64,000 bases of DNA from JACDAN01 sp035265935 (GCA_035265935.1 DATFOC010000058.1:37021-101020); one strand, 5' to 3'. Counted from the first letter of the stretch, positions 1-9,052 are shown. A program made the numbers and translations. Notes: a model not told the origin generated them from the letters alone.

Positions 1-357
1 GACGTGAGGGGCGGCGGGCCGACCACGCTCGCTTCGGCGCTCTCGGGCGGCAACCAGCAGAAGGTCGTCGTCGCCCGTGAGGTCGAGCGCGACCCCCGCG
101 TGCTCCTCGCGGCACAGCCCACGCGCGGTCTCGACGTCGGGGCGGTCGAGTTCGTGCATCGCCGGCTCATCGAGGAGCGGGAAGAGGGTCGGGCGATCCT
201 GCTCGTCTCCCTGGAGCTGGAGGAGGTTCTGTCGCTCTCCGACCGCATCCTCGCCATGTTCGAAGGCGAGATCGTCGGCGAGTACACGCCCGACGTGACG
301 CCCGAGGAGCTCGGGGTCGCGATGACGGGCGGCGCCCGCGAGCAGGTCGTCGCGTGA
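1..357 (+). CDS. ABC transporter ATP-binding protein, C-terminal part (nucleoside/sugar type)
   Basis: The reading frame is open at the window edge, so the true start lies upstream. What remains is the end of a nucleotide-binding domain: the signature LSGGNQQK (residues 15-22 of the visible part), a Walker B-like stretch VLLAAQPTRGLD, and the helical segment after it. The GGNQQK signature and TRGLD are typical of the duplicated ATPases of ribose and BmpA-type nucleoside importers (RbsA/YufO). The switch position reads VSLELEEV, where this family usually has ISEELDE, so no conventional H-loop histidine is visible in this second half. The stop overlaps the start of the permease by 4 bases (GTGA), showing operon structure. 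Membrane-associated energy coupling is inferred from the family. Confidence 0.85.
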   Translation, partial: DVRGGGPTTLASALSGGNQQKVVVAREVERDPRVLLAAQPTRGLDVGAVEFVHRRLIEEREEGRAILLVSLELEEVLSLSDRILAMFEGEIVGEYTPDVTPEELGVAMTGGAREQVVA

Positions 358-1637
358 GCGAGCAGGTGCCGCCCGTCGAGCAGCCGTCGCCAGGCGAAGG
401 CCCGCCGAGCCCAGCAGCCAGGCTCAGCTCCCTGCAGCGGGCAGGCGGGATCGTCCCTCCGATCCTCACCGTGATCGTCGCGTTCTTCGTGGGCGGCTTG
501 GTGGTGCTCGCAACGGGCCACAACCCGCTGACGACGTACAGGGAGATCTTTGCCGGAACCGGGCTGAACTGGTTCTTCCAGGTCGGCTCGCACGAGATCG
601 GCGTGCCCTACAGCGACGCGACCGTCTGGTTTCCGTGGAACGTGAACGACATCGAGTCCGTGGCGGCGTTCAACCTGCAGCAGACGCTGCTTCTGTGGAT
701 TCCGCTCGTCTTCACGGGCCTCGCGGTCGCCTTCGCGTTTCGCTGCGGCATGTTCAACATCGGCGGCCTGGGGCAGTACATCGTCGGCGCAATGGTGGCC
801 GTTTGGGTCGGCTCATCGTGGGTCGACATGCAGCCAGGCCTCCACGTGATTCTCGCGATCACGCTGGCCGCGCTCGCCGGAGCCCTCTGGGCGGGGATCG
901 CGGGCTTCCTCAAGGCCACGGTCGGGGCCCACGAGGTGATCACGACGATCATGCTCAACTGGATCGCCTACTGGATCGGGAATTTCGCGTTCGGCCAGGG
1001 CGGCCCGCTCCAGAACAAGGTGAACGAGTCGGTCCCGGTCTCCTCGGACGTCGCCCCCGGGGCCAGGCTGCCGGTCTTCTGGGGCGACCCGCTCCTCCAG
1101 GGGCTCCACATCGGCTTCCTCCTGGCGATCGCGGCGCTCGTCGTCTACTGGATCACCCTCACGCGGACGACGCTCGGCTACGAGGTGCGGGCGGTCGGCT
1201 TCAACCCCGAGGCGGCGCGCTACGGCGGCATCAGCGTCGCCAAGAGCTACTTCCTCGCGATGGCGATCGCGGGCCTCTTTGCGGGCATGGGAGGCGCACT
1301 CGACATCCTCGGCTGGCAGTTCCGGCTCGGGCAGATCGACATCCAGAACTTGACTCTTCCGTTCATCGGGATCGCTGTGGCGCTACTCGGCCGGAACACC
1401 GCAGTCGGCGTCGCGCTCTCCGCGCTGCTGTTCAGCGCGCTCCTGAACGGCACGTCGACCCGCAACCTCGACCCCGAAGTCTTCCAGCCGGAGCTCGCGG
1501 GCAACCTGACGCTGATGATCCAGGCGCTCGTCCTGCTCTTCATAGGCGCGGACCTCCTGATCCTCGGCCTCTGGGCACGGGCGAAACGTGCCGGCAGCCG
1601 GAGACCCCGGGTACCGACTGCGGAAGCGCCGACATGA
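354..1637 (+). CDS. ABC transporter permease, nucleoside/BmpA type (first subunit)
   Basis: A 427-residue membrane protein of the branched-chain permease superfamily (YufP/NupP-like), expected to form the channel of a nucleoside or simple-sugar importer together with the next gene. Residues 1-30 are hydrophilic and Pro/Glu-rich; about eight to ten hydrophobic segments follow. GHNPLTTYREIFAGT near residue 55 and GEHEV-like GAHEVITTIMLNWIA near residue 190 are family hallmarks. The GTG start overlaps the ATPase stop, and the stop overlaps the next ATG, so translation is probably coupled. No substrate-binding lipoprotein is in view; it may lie upstream of the window. The substrate is inferred from the family only. 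Confidence 0.85.
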   Translation: MSEQVPPVEQPSPGEGPPSPAARLSSLQRAGGIVPPILTVIVAFFVGGLVVLATGHNPLTTYREIFAGTGLNWFFQVGSHEIGVPYSDATVWFPWNVNDIESVAAFNLQQTLLLWIPLVFTGLAVAFAFRCGMFNIGGLGQYIVGAMVAVWVGSSWVDMQPGLHVILAITLAALAGALWAGIAGFLKATVGAHEVITTIMLNWIAYWIGNFAFGQGGPLQNKVNESVPVSSDVAPGARLPVFWGDPLLQGLHIGFLLAIAALVVYWITLTRTTLGYEVRAVGFNPEAARYGGISVAKSYFLAMAIAGLFAGMGGALDILGWQFRLGQIDIQNLTLPFIGIAVALLGRNTAVGVALSALLFSALLNGTSTRNLDPEVFQPELAGNLTLMIQALVLLFIGADLLILGLWARAKRAGSRRPRVPTAEAPT

Positions 1638-2839
1638 TCGCCTGGGCAGACAGGCGCGGCGGGGTGGTCGACAAGCTCTACCGACCCCGGTCGATCGCGA
1701 TCGCCGCGATGGCGATCTCCGCCCTCGGGTTCTTCATCGTCCTCCCCCCGATCACACAGCGCTCGCCCCTGTGGCCGGTCGCGCTCGGGCTGATCGGAAC
1801 GCTCTGCGGCATCGCCGCGGTCACGCGGGGCGTCAGGCGGCTGGGCTGGTTGGCGGTCGCGCTCGGGATCGTCTCGATGGGGCTGGGGGTCCTCGCTACA
1901 GAGTCGAGCGTCGGGCACCTGAACAACGTCGTCGTGTGGTCGGCGCTCTTCGCGTCGATGCTGCGCTACGCCACGCCGCTGACGTGGGCTGCGATCGGCG
2001 GGATGTTCTCGGAGCGGAGCGGCGTCGTGAACATCGCCCTCGAGGGGATGATGCTCGCCGGGGCCTTCTTCGGCATCCTCGGGGCGCAGAAGTCCGGCTC
2101 GTGGGCGATCGGGCTGCTCGCCGCGATGGGCGCGGGAGCCGGGCTGGCGCTCATCCACGCGTTCTTCTCGATCAACCTCAGGGCAGACCAGATCGTCAGC
2201 GGGACGGCGATCAACTTCCTGGCGCTCGGCGTGACCGGCTACTTCTTCGTGGACGTCTACGGCGCGCTGGGCACGCCGTCCGACATCCCGCGCATCCCAA
2301 ACGTCGACCTGCCGCTCGACCGCTGGCAGTTCATCGACGGGGTCTTCGGGAACCTCAACCTGATGATCTGGCTGTCCTTCGCGCTGCTGATCGTGTCCCA
2401 CATCGTCATGTTCAAGACGCCGATCGGGCTGCGGATCAGAGCGGTCGGCGAGCACCCGCGCGCCGCGGACACCGTCGGGATCAACGTGTATCTCGTGCGC
2501 TACGCATGCGTCATCGTCTCCGGCATGCTCGCCGCGCTTGGTGGGGCGTACCTCTCGTTCGGCTTCGGCGGCGCGTTCAACGAGGGCATGACGGCGGGCA
2601 AGGGCTTCATCGCGCTCGCGGCGCTGATCTTCGGCGCCTGGCGGCCGTTCGGCGCCTTCAGCGCCTGCCTGCTCTTCGGCTTCTCGTACGCCCTGGCGTA
2701 CCGGCTCCCCGAGTACTCGGGCTCGGCGGCGACGCTCTTCCTGGCGCTGCCGTACGTCCTCACGCTGATCGCGGTCGCCGGCGTCATCGGCCGCTCGATC
2801 CCGCCCGCCGCCGTTGGCCGGCCCTACCGCAAGCAGTAG
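1634..2839 (+). CDS. ABC transporter permease, nucleoside/BmpA type (second subunit)
   Basis: A 401-residue integral membrane protein (YufQ/NupQ-like), partner of the preceding permease. The ATG at 1634 overlaps the previous stop (ATGA) and was chosen over much longer in-frame extensions that would only read through the neighbour. Family motifs include TPLTWAAIGGMFSERSGVVN-type sequence (residues 115-135) followed by NIALEGMMLAGAF, and RIRAVGEHPRAADTVGI near residue 270, the conserved cytoplasmic loop that contacts the ATPase. The first 80 residues add three hydrophobic segments not always present in the family. Together with the two upstream genes it forms one importer operon. Confidence 0.86.
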   Translation: MIAWADRRGGVVDKLYRPRSIAIAAMAISALGFFIVLPPITQRSPLWPVALGLIGTLCGIAAVTRGVRRLGWLAVALGIVSMGLGVLATESSVGHLNNVVVWSALFASMLRYATPLTWAAIGGMFSERSGVVNIALEGMMLAGAFFGILGAQKSGSWAIGLLAAMGAGAGLALIHAFFSINLRADQIVSGTAINFLALGVTGYFFVDVYGALGTPSDIPRIPNVDLPLDRWQFIDGVFGNLNLMIWLSFALLIVSHIVMFKTPIGLRIRAVGEHPRAADTVGINVYLVRYACVIVSGMLAALGGAYLSFGFGGAFNEGMTAGKGFIALAALIFGAWRPFGAFSACLLFGFSYALAYRLPEYSGSAATLFLALPYVLTLIAVAGVIGRSIPPAAVGRPYRKQ

Positions 2840-3176
2840 CCCCGGCCGTCCGCTGAGCTGGAGCGCAGTCTTCTCCGTGCTCATCGGCTTGGCGGCGGTA
2901 GCGACGATCCCCGCGGCCGTCGTGGCGGCGGAGTTCTACGACGTCGCGACCCTGCTCGAGTCAGCTGTTGCGATCGCTCCCGCCTTCGTGCTCTCGCTCG
3001 CGGCCATCTTCCTGGGCCGGAGGGCGCGGCGAACGGTCGAGCGGACACTCGGACGAACACGGGGCGCCGCTCTCGCCCGGATCGGCCGGATCCTCGGCTG
3101 GATCGGCCTCTACCTGGTCGTCACCGCCTCGATCTCCGTGGCCACGTACTACGTGCTGCGGGAATTCGCAGCCTGA
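2814..3176 (+). CDS. small membrane protein of unknown function
   Basis: Up to 120 residues from a TTG that overlaps the permease end by 26 bases; a GTG at 2877 is an alternative start. Three hydrophobic segments (about residues 18-42, 50-67 and 92-115) are separated by a very basic loop containing GRRARR and RTLGRTRG. The composition and loop resemble small DUF4190-type membrane proteins, but no diagnostic motif is present and I do not recognise the family with confidence. Its position between an importer and rodZ gives no clear functional clue. High GC at third codon positions supports coding. Confidence 0.6.
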   Translation: MAGPTASSSPGRPLSWSAVFSVLIGLAAVATIPAAVVAAEFYDVATLLESAVAIAPAFVLSLAAIFLGRRARRTVERTLGRTRGAALARIGRILGWIGLYLVVTASISVATYYVLREFAA

Positions 3177-3206
3177 GAGAGGTCCGCCTACAATCGGGCG
3201 GCCGCC

Positions 3207-3953
3207 GTGTTCGAGATCGGTAACAGTCTTCGCGAGGCGCGCCTGCGCCAAGCCCTCGAGTTCGTCGAGGTGGAGCAGGCGACCAAGATTCGCGGCAAGT
3301 ACCTGCGCGCCCTCGAGGACGAGCAGTTCGACATCCTCCCGGGCCAGACGTACGTCAAGGGCTTCCTCAGGACGTACGCGGAGTACCTGGGCCTCGACGG
3401 GCAGCTCTACGTCGACGAGTACAACTCTCGGTACATCCCCGGCGACGAGGAGACGCCGCTTCGGGCGCAGAACAAGTCGACGGTCGGGCGGAACCCGCGG
3501 GTCGAGTCGAGCGTCGTCCTGGTTGCGCTCGCCGCCATCGGGATCCTCACAGCACTCGTCGTCGTTGCCTGGCGCTTCGGCAGCGATACGCCCGAGACGG
3601 CCATTCCGGACTTCTCGTCGGAGCCTCCCGCAGAGACCCGCGCGGAGCAGCCTGCTCGCAGGCCCGCGCGCCCCGCGGTGCCGATCGCGCGGCTGACGAT
3701 CACCGGTGCGCTCGGCGACTCCTGGGTGGAGGTCCATCAGCGCACCGCCGCCGGTCGGGAGCTGTATCGCGGCACCCTCGAGGCAGGTTCGACGATCCGC
3801 TTCGCCCAGCGCCGGATGCACGTTGTCATGGGCCGGCCTGGGAATCTTCGGCTCAGGGTGAACGGGCGTGTCGTGGAGGTGCCCGGTCGCGGCAACACGA
3901 CGGCGGTCGTGATCACTGCACGGCGTGTGATTCCGGTTCGCTCCTCCGCTTGA
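3207..3953 (+). CDS. RodZ-like helix-turn-helix membrane protein
   Basis: A 248-residue protein with RodZ architecture: an N-terminal Cro/XRE-type helix-turn-helix of the HTH_25 type (residues 1-80, starting GNSLREARLRQALEF), a charged linker, one transmembrane helix at about residues 107-128, a Pro/Arg-rich spacer, and an exported beta-sandwich of the DUF4115 type (residues 160-245). RodZ links the cytoskeleton protein MreB to the elongasome in rods; whether that applies here is inference because no mre genes are visible. GTG is the start. The stop overlaps the TTG of cinA (TTGA), so the two genes are translationally coupled. Confidence 0.85.
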   Translation: MFEIGNSLREARLRQALEFVEVEQATKIRGKYLRALEDEQFDILPGQTYVKGFLRTYAEYLGLDGQLYVDEYNSRYIPGDEETPLRAQNKSTVGRNPRVESSVVLVALAAIGILTALVVVAWRFGSDTPETAIPDFSSEPPAETRAEQPARRPARPAVPIARLTITGALGDSWVEVHQRTAAGRELYRGTLEAGSTIRFAQRRMHVVMGRPGNLRLRVNGRVVEVPGRGNTTAVVITARRVIPVRSSA

Positions 3954-5221
3954 GCGATCCGACAGCGGTCGTCCTCGTCACCGGGAGCGAGCTCGTCCGC
4001 GGCGGGCGCACGGACGAGAACGGCCCCTTCCTTGCCCGCGAGCTGAGCACCCGCGGGATCGAGCCGGAGCGCGTCCTGGTCGTCGGAGACCGGCCCGACG
4101 GGCTCGAAGCGGCGTTTCGGGAGTCGCTCGGCGCGGGCCTCGTCGTGACGTCCGGCGGGCTCGGGCCGACGCACGACGACCGGACCGTGGAGACGCTGGC
4201 CCGGGTCGCCGGCCGGGAGCTCGTGGTCGATCCGGCCCTCGAGCGCGAGATCGGCGGGGTCGTCCGTGGGCTCTCGGAGCGGTTTCGGCGTCCGTACGAG
4301 GAATTCGAGTCCGGCGTTCGGAAGCAGGCGACGATCCCGGAAGGCGCCGAGTCTCTGGGACTTGCCGGCACCGCGCCGGGCCTCGTGCTGGAGGTGGACG
4401 GTAGCGTCGTGGTGGTGCTGCCGGGGCCGCCGGGCGAGCTCCAGCGGTTGTGGGCGCGGGCACTCGAGACGGACCCTGTCCAGCGAGTGCTGGAGGCGGC
4501 AAGTCGGCCTGACCACCGGATCCTTCGCTTCTTCGGCCTGCCCGAGTCGGCCGTGGCCCGGGTGGTCGAGCAGGCCGGGGGAGAGGGCGGGGGCGTCGAC
4601 ATCACGATCTGCGCGCATGACCTGGAGGTGCAGGTCGATCTCGTTGTCAAGCCTGGGGCGGAGGGCCATGCAGACGCTCTCCAGCATGCGCTGGCCGAGG
4701 AGCTGCCGCGGGCGCTGTTCGCCGACAGCGAGCGTCCCGTCGAGGAGCTCGTGCTGGATCTGGCCCGGGAGCAGGGGTATTCGATCGCAGCAGCCGAGAG
4801 CTGCACCGGCGGGCTCGTGGCTGCGCGACTCACGTCGGTGCCCGGCTCGAGCGAGGCGTTCGCAGGCGGCGTCGTGGCCTACGACAATCGCCTGAAGCGC
4901 GACCTGCTCGCGGTCTCCGACGGCATCCTGAGCCGCCATGGTGCGGTCTCGGCGGAAACGGCGGCGGCAATGGCGAAGGGCGTCCGGGGGGCGCTCGGCG
5001 CGGACGTGGGCGTGTCGGTTACGGGTGTCGCCGGGCCGGGCGGAGGAACGCCCGAGAAGCCGGTCGGCCTAGTCCACCTGCACGCGTCGACCCCGGCGGC
5101 GGAGGAGGCGATGGAGCTCCATCTCCCCGGAGACCGGGCCGCGGTTCGACGGCGTGCGGCGGCCTCGGCGCTTCATCTGCTGAGGCGCGTTCTGGCACAG
5201 AGCCGGCACACACAGGCGTGA
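3950..5221 (+). CDS. cinA: CinA family protein (nicotinamide-nucleotide amidase/pyrophosphatase)
   Basis: A 423-residue two-domain CinA. The N-terminal part (residues 1-170) is a molybdopterin-binding-like fold with VLVTGSELVRGG and GGLGPTHDDRTVE. The C-terminal part (265-420) is the PncC amidase domain with AAAESCTGGLVAARLTSVPG and GVAGPGGGTPEKPVGLV. The amidase converts NMN to nicotinate mononucleotide in the pyridine nucleotide cycle; the N-terminal domain of relatives hydrolyses ADP-ribose. In Gram-positives cinA is often beside recA, as here, and can be competence-linked. The TTG start is enforced by overlap with the upstream stop, and its own stop overlaps the next GTG. Confidence 0.93.
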   Translation: MSDPTAVVLVTGSELVRGGRTDENGPFLARELSTRGIEPERVLVVGDRPDGLEAAFRESLGAGLVVTSGGLGPTHDDRTVETLARVAGRELVVDPALEREIGGVVRGLSERFRRPYEEFESGVRKQATIPEGAESLGLAGTAPGLVLEVDGSVVVVLPGPPGELQRLWARALETDPVQRVLEAASRPDHRILRFFGLPESAVARVVEQAGGEGGGVDITICAHDLEVQVDLVVKPGAEGHADALQHALAEELPRALFADSERPVEELVLDLAREQGYSIAAAESCTGGLVAARLTSVPGSSEAFAGGVVAYDNRLKRDLLAVSDGILSRHGAVSAETAAAMAKGVRGALGADVGVSVTGVAGPGGGTPEKPVGLVHLHASTPAAEEAMELHLPGDRAAVRRRAAASALHLLRRVLAQSRHTQA

Positions 5222-5769
5222 GCTCGGCGGGTACCGTCGAGGGCAGTGAGCGGCTGCGCCTCTTCTGTGCCCTCAGGCTTCCCGATTCCACCCTCGACAG
5301 CCTCGAGCGGTGGCAGTCCGAGCACCTCCGGGAGGGAAGAATCGTCCCGCGCGAGCATCTTCACGTCACGCTCGCGTTCCTCGGATCGAGGCCCTCGACG
5401 GAGCTCGCCGCCGTCGCCGGCGCGCTCGAAGAGGCGGCCGGACACCCCGGAGAGATCGTCTTCTCGGCCGCTCGCTACCGAGAGACGAGAAGCGTCGGGA
5501 TGGTCGTCCTGGAAGACGAAGCGGGGGAAGGAGCACGGGTCGCTGAGACGCTCTTCGACCGCCTGGAGCGGCTCCGCGTGTACGAGCGCGAGGATCGGCC
5601 GTGGCTCCCGCACGTCACGGTCGTGCGCTTCCGCACGCGGCCCAGGTTGGATCCGCCGGTGCCGGATCTCGGGCAGTTCCGACCGTCCGACGCTGCTGTT
5701 TACATGTCAGCCCTGCGGCCGACCGGGGCGCAGTACAGAGTCTTGGAATCGGTACCGCTAGGAGGTTGA
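5218..5769 (+). CDS. thpR: RNA 2',3'-cyclic phosphodiesterase (2'-5' RNA ligase family)
   Basis: A 183-residue 2H phosphoesterase. The two catalytic HxT motifs are present with correct spacing: HLHVTLAFLG near residue 44 and LPHVTVVRF near residue 127. The N-terminal RLRLFCALRLPDS matches the usual R-x-F-x-A-x-x-P opening. The family hydrolyses 2',3'-cyclic phosphates on RNA ends and can reversibly join 2'-5' linkages. It lies between cinA and recA, with a GTGA overlap to cinA and only 4 bases to recA, so it is probably co-transcribed with both. Confidence 0.88.
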   Translation: MSSAGTVEGSERLRLFCALRLPDSTLDSLERWQSEHLREGRIVPREHLHVTLAFLGSRPSTELAAVAGALEEAAGHPGEIVFSAARYRETRSVGMVVLEDEAGEGARVAETLFDRLERLRVYEREDRPWLPHVTVVRFRTRPRLDPPVPDLGQFRPSDAAVYMSALRPTGAQYRVLESVPLGG

Positions 5770-5773
5770 TCGG

Positions 5774-6853
5774 ATGAGTCGCGAAGAGGCACTCGACACC
5801 GCTCTCGGACAGATCGAGCGCCAGTTCGGCAAGGGCGCCGTCATGCGGATGAACGACCGGGCCCACGTGTCGGTCGGCTCTGTTTCGACCGGGTCGCTCG
5901 CGCTCGACCTCGCGCTTGGGATCGGCGGCCTCCCGCGTGGCAGGATCGTCGAGATCTTCGGCCCGGAATCCTCGGGAAAGACGACGCTCGTCTACCACGT
6001 GATCGCCGAGGCCCAGCGCCGCGGCGGCATCTGCGCCTTCATCGACGCCGAGCACGCGATGGACCCGCAGTACGCGCGCCGGATCGGCGTCAACATCGAG
6101 GATCTCCTGGTGTCGCAGCCGGACAACGGCGAGCAGGCGCTCGAGATCGCGGAGCTGCTGATCCGCAGCGGCGCCCTGTCCGTCGTCGCCGTGGACTCCG
6201 TCGCCGCGCTGACGCCTCGCGCCGAGATCGAGGGCGAGATGGGGGACAGCCACGTCGGCCTCCAGGCCCGCCTGATGAGCCAGGCGCTCCGGAAGCTCGC
6301 CGGCACGCTGAACCGGACGGAGACGATCTGCATCTTCACGAATCAGCTCCGCGAGAAGATCGGCGTCATGTTCGGGAACCCGGAGACAACCCCGGGCGGC
6401 CGCGCACTCAAGTTCTACTCGTCCGTCCGACTCGACATCCGCCGCATCGAGACGCTGAAGGACGGCGTGGAGGCGGTCGGCAACCGTGTCCGGGTCAAGG
6501 TCGTGAAGAACAAGGTGGCGCCGCCGTTCAAGCAGGCGGAGTTCGACATCATCTACGGGCAGGGGATCTCCTGGGAGGGCACGGTGCTCGACGCCGGGCT
6601 CGAGCGGAAGGCGGTCCAGAAGTCCGGCTCGTACTTCAGCTTCCAGGAGGAGCGGCTCGGCCAGGGACGCCAGAACGCGACCGCGTTCCTTCGAGAGCAT
6701 CCCGACGTGACGCAGAAGATCCTCGCGCAGATCCAGACCGAGGTCGGGCCGGACCAGGTCGTCTCCGCCCGGCTGCTCCCGACTGCGGAGGGCAACGGCA
6801 CCGCCGACGCGGCCGCGGAAGCAGAGGCGGAGGTCGAGCCGGCCGCCAAGTAA
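5774..6853 (+). CDS. recA: recombinase RecA
   Basis: A full-length 359-residue RecA. Visible motifs are Walker A GPESSGKTT (residues 66-74), the Walker B region LLIRSGALSVVAVDSVAAL, the L1/L2 loop region with EIEGEMGDSHVGLQARLMSQ, and TNQLREKIGVMFGNPETTPG. The C-terminus ends in an Ala/Glu-rich acidic tail, as usual. RecA forms ATP-dependent filaments on single-stranded DNA for homologous recombination and LexA self-cleavage. A good ribosome-binding site (AGGAGG) lies 8 bases before the ATG. I see no actinobacterial LexA box directly upstream; the start of the transcription unit probably lies before cinA. Confidence 0.98.
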   Translation: MSREEALDTALGQIERQFGKGAVMRMNDRAHVSVGSVSTGSLALDLALGIGGLPRGRIVEIFGPESSGKTTLVYHVIAEAQRRGGICAFIDAEHAMDPQYARRIGVNIEDLLVSQPDNGEQALEIAELLIRSGALSVVAVDSVAALTPRAEIEGEMGDSHVGLQARLMSQALRKLAGTLNRTETICIFTNQLREKIGVMFGNPETTPGGRALKFYSSVRLDIRRIETLKDGVEAVGNRVRVKVVKNKVAPPFKQAEFDIIYGQGISWEGTVLDAGLERKAVQKSGSYFSFQEERLGQGRQNATAFLREHPDVTQKILAQIQTEVGPDQVVSARLLPTAEGNGTADAAAEAEAEVEPAAK

Positions 6854-6857
6854 GGCC

Positions 6858-7268
6858 ATGACCAAGGCGAGGGAGCTCGCGCTCCGCGCGCTCAGCCACC
6901 GAGACCGCTCCCGTCGGGAGCTCGAGCTGCGGCTCGGCCGTGCCGGGATCCCGATCGAGGAATGTGATGAGACACTCGACGAGCTCGCCGCCGCCGGCCT
7001 GCTCTCCGACGCCCGTTTCGCGGAGGCCCGCGCGAGAGGCCTCGCGGCCAAGAACGGCAGCGATTCCCTGATCCGCAACGACCTCCGGCGCCACGGGATC
7101 GATCGCGAGGAGATTGCGGAGATCCTCGAGGGCCTCGAAGGCGAGGCCGAACGCGCAGCGCGCATCTTCGAGCGGCGCGGAGGCGGTGATCGAGCACTCC
7201 GCTATCTGGCCGTCAAGGGATTCTCGCGGGAGTCGCTCGAACCGCTCATTGACGATCCGGTATGCTGA
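6858..7268 (+). CDS. recX: regulatory protein RecX
   Basis: A 136-residue alpha-helical protein immediately after recA (4-base gap). It shows RecX features: ALRALSHRDRSRRELELRL at residues 7-25 and the DETLDELAAAGLLSDARFAEA motif region at 36-56. RecX binds RecA filaments and limits their activity. It is somewhat shorter than most actinobacterial RecX proteins, with about two and a half three-helix repeats instead of three. The ATG follows a GGCC spacer without a strong Shine-Dalgarno, consistent with translational coupling to recA. Confidence 0.88.
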   Translation: MTKARELALRALSHRDRSRRELELRLGRAGIPIEECDETLDELAAAGLLSDARFAEARARGLAAKNGSDSLIRNDLRRHGIDREEIAEILEGLEGEAERAARIFERRGGGDRALRYLAVKGFSRESLEPLIDDPVC

Positions 7269-7480
7269 GGGGCGCTTCACTCACCATTTTGCCTGCACAG
7301 ACGCGTTTTCTGAAACCAAGCGAAACCGATCACTGATGAGGACAACAACCAGCGATGCGGCGGAGGCGGCGCTAGCTAGAGCTCGCTAGCGGCACCGACG
7401 GTACGGCCGTCGCCGACGGCCGCTAAATCAGAGCGCTCTGCTCGGGCCTGATGGTGGGGTAAACGACCCCAGGAGAGCCC
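7269..7480. other. recX-rny intergenic region with two inverted repeats
   Basis: Two near-perfect hairpins lie here: CGCTAGC at 7370-7376 pairing with 7385-7391, and GGCCGTC at 7405-7411 pairing with 7415-7421 across a 3-base loop. Neither is followed by a T-run, so a classical terminator is not supported. They could be an attenuating leader of rny or an RNase processing site. No small ORF with good codon usage is seen. Confidence 0.35.
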
Positions 7481-9013
7481 ATGCTCGTCGCCGCCGGAAT
7501 CGCTATCGGCCTTGTCCTCGGAGCGGCTCTCCTGCTCGTGGTGATGCAGGTGCTCGGCCGGTCGAGCCTCGGGGAGGCTGCTGCGCGGCGCGACGAGCTG
7601 ATCAACAACGCGAAGCGGGAAGCGGAAAACTTGCGCCGCGAGGCCGAGATCGAGGCGCGCGAGCAGGCGGTGCGCGTCCGTGCTGAGGCCGAGCGCGACG
7701 CCCAGGAGCGCCGCGGCCAGATCACCAGGCTTGAGGAGCGTGTCCTTGCGAAGCAAGACGAGCTCGAGGTGAAGCTGACCGAGCTCCTTCGCCGCGAGCA
7801 AGGCCTCGCCGATCGCGAGACGCACATCAAGGAGCTCCAGGTCGATCTCAAGGACGCGAAGGACCGGGAGCTTGGCGAGCTCGAGCGGATCTCCGGCCTG
7901 ACGATCAACGAGGCCAAGGCGGAGCTCCTCGAGCGTGCAGAGGGTGGGATCCGCCATGAGCTCGCCCGCCGCGTTCGCCAGCTCGAGGAGGAAGCCCAGC
8001 TCGACGCGAGGCGCCGCGCACGGAACCTTGTCGCCGACGCGCTCCAGCGGGTCGCGGCGAGCCATGCGGCCGAGACGACCTCATCGGTCGTCGAGCTGCC
8101 CAGCGACGACATGAAGGGGCGCATCATCGGCCGTGAGGGACGCAACATCCGCACCCTCGAGCACTTGACCGGCGTCGACATCATCATCGACGACACGCCG
8201 CAGGCAGTCGTCCTCTCGTCCTTCGACGGGATCCGCCGCGAGATCGCCCGTCTGACGCTCGGAAAGCTGATCGAAGACGGCCGGATCCAGCCCGCGCGGA
8301 TCGAGGAGATGTACTACCAGTCGAAGGCGGAGATCGAGGATCACATCCGGCAGGCCGGCGAGCAGGCCGTGTTCGAGGCGAACGGCGGCGAGTTCCACCC
8401 GGAGCTCGTGAGGATCCTCGGCCGCCTGCACTACCGGACGAGCTACGGCCAGAACGTCCTCAAGCACACGCTCGAGGTCGTCCACCTAGCGGGGATCATG
8501 GCCATGGAGCTCGATGCGGGCGTCCGGACCGCAAAGCGGGCGGCGCTGCTCCACGACCTCGGCAAGGCGCTCACGCACGAGATCGAGGGCTCGCACGCCC
8601 AGATCTCTGCCGAGTACGCGAAGCGCTACGGCGAGTCGGAGGCGGTCGTCCACGCCATCGCCGCGCACCACTACGAGATCCAGCCACAGACAGTGGAGGC
8701 AGTTCTCGTGGTCGCCGCCGACGCCATCTCCGGGTCTAGGCCCGGAGCCCGCGGCGACACTCTCGAGAACTACATCAAGCGGCTGGAGGCACTCGAGGAG
8801 ATCGCTGCCCGCAAGAACGGGGTGGAGAAGGTCTACGCCCTCCAGGCCGGCCGAGAGATCCGCGTCATCGTCAAGCCCGGTGAGATCGACGACGACGCCG
8901 CCGTGCTCCTCTCCCACGAGATCGCCCGCGAGATCGAGACCGAGCTGGAGTACCCGGGGCAGATCAAGGTCACCGTGATCCGCGAGTCGCGGGCGACCGA
9001 GCTGGCGAAGTAG
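7481..9013 (+). CDS. rny: ribonuclease Y
   Basis: A 510-residue RNase Y with the standard layout: an N-terminal membrane anchor (residues 3-24), a long Glu/Arg-rich coiled coil (about 30-190), a KH RNA-binding domain with GREGRNIRTLEHLTGVD (residues 213-229), and an HD hydrolase domain whose metal site includes LLHDLGKALTHE (about residues 356-367). RNase Y is the membrane-bound endonuclease that starts mRNA decay in many Gram-positives. The length matches the family. AGGAGAG lies upstream of the ATG. It precedes miaB on the same strand but is separated from it by the inverted secreted nuclease gene. Confidence 0.96.
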   Translation: MLVAAGIAIGLVLGAALLLVVMQVLGRSSLGEAAARRDELINNAKREAENLRREAEIEAREQAVRVRAEAERDAQERRGQITRLEERVLAKQDELEVKLTELLRREQGLADRETHIKELQVDLKDAKDRELGELERISGLTINEAKAELLERAEGGIRHELARRVRQLEEEAQLDARRRARNLVADALQRVAASHAAETTSSVVELPSDDMKGRIIGREGRNIRTLEHLTGVDIIIDDTPQAVVLSSFDGIRREIARLTLGKLIEDGRIQPARIEEMYYQSKAEIEDHIRQAGEQAVFEANGGEFHPELVRILGRLHYRTSYGQNVLKHTLEVVHLAGIMAMELDAGVRTAKRAALLHDLGKALTHEIEGSHAQISAEYAKRYGESEAVVHAIAAHHYEIQPQTVEAVLVVAADAISGSRPGARGDTLENYIKRLEALEEIAARKNGVEKVYALQAGREIRVIVKPGEIDDDAAVLLSHEIAREIETELEYPGQIKVTVIRESRATELAK

Positions 9014-9014
9014 C

Positions 9015-9044
9015 GGTGGGGACGCCCTGAGCGGCGCCCCCACC
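9015..9044. terminator. bidirectional hairpin between convergent genes
   Basis: GGTGGGG at 9015-9021 plus CGCC at 9023-9026 pair with GGCG at 9033-9036 and CCCCACC at 9038-9044, interrupted by one A/C mismatch. It sits exactly between the stops of rny and the minus-strand nuclease gene. There is no strong T-run on either side. Confidence 0.6.
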
Positions 9045-9052
9045 AGTTCTCC

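Noticed and set aside
1247..2884. A 545-codon minus-strand open frame opposite the permeases
   Set aside because: High-GC shadow frame: Arg/Asp/Glu/Pro-rich sequence without domains, antisense to two clearly conserved permease genes.
5700..5773. LexA box in front of recA
   Set aside because: No GAAC-N4-GTTC site is present; recA follows thpR by 4 bases and is probably read from an upstream promoter.
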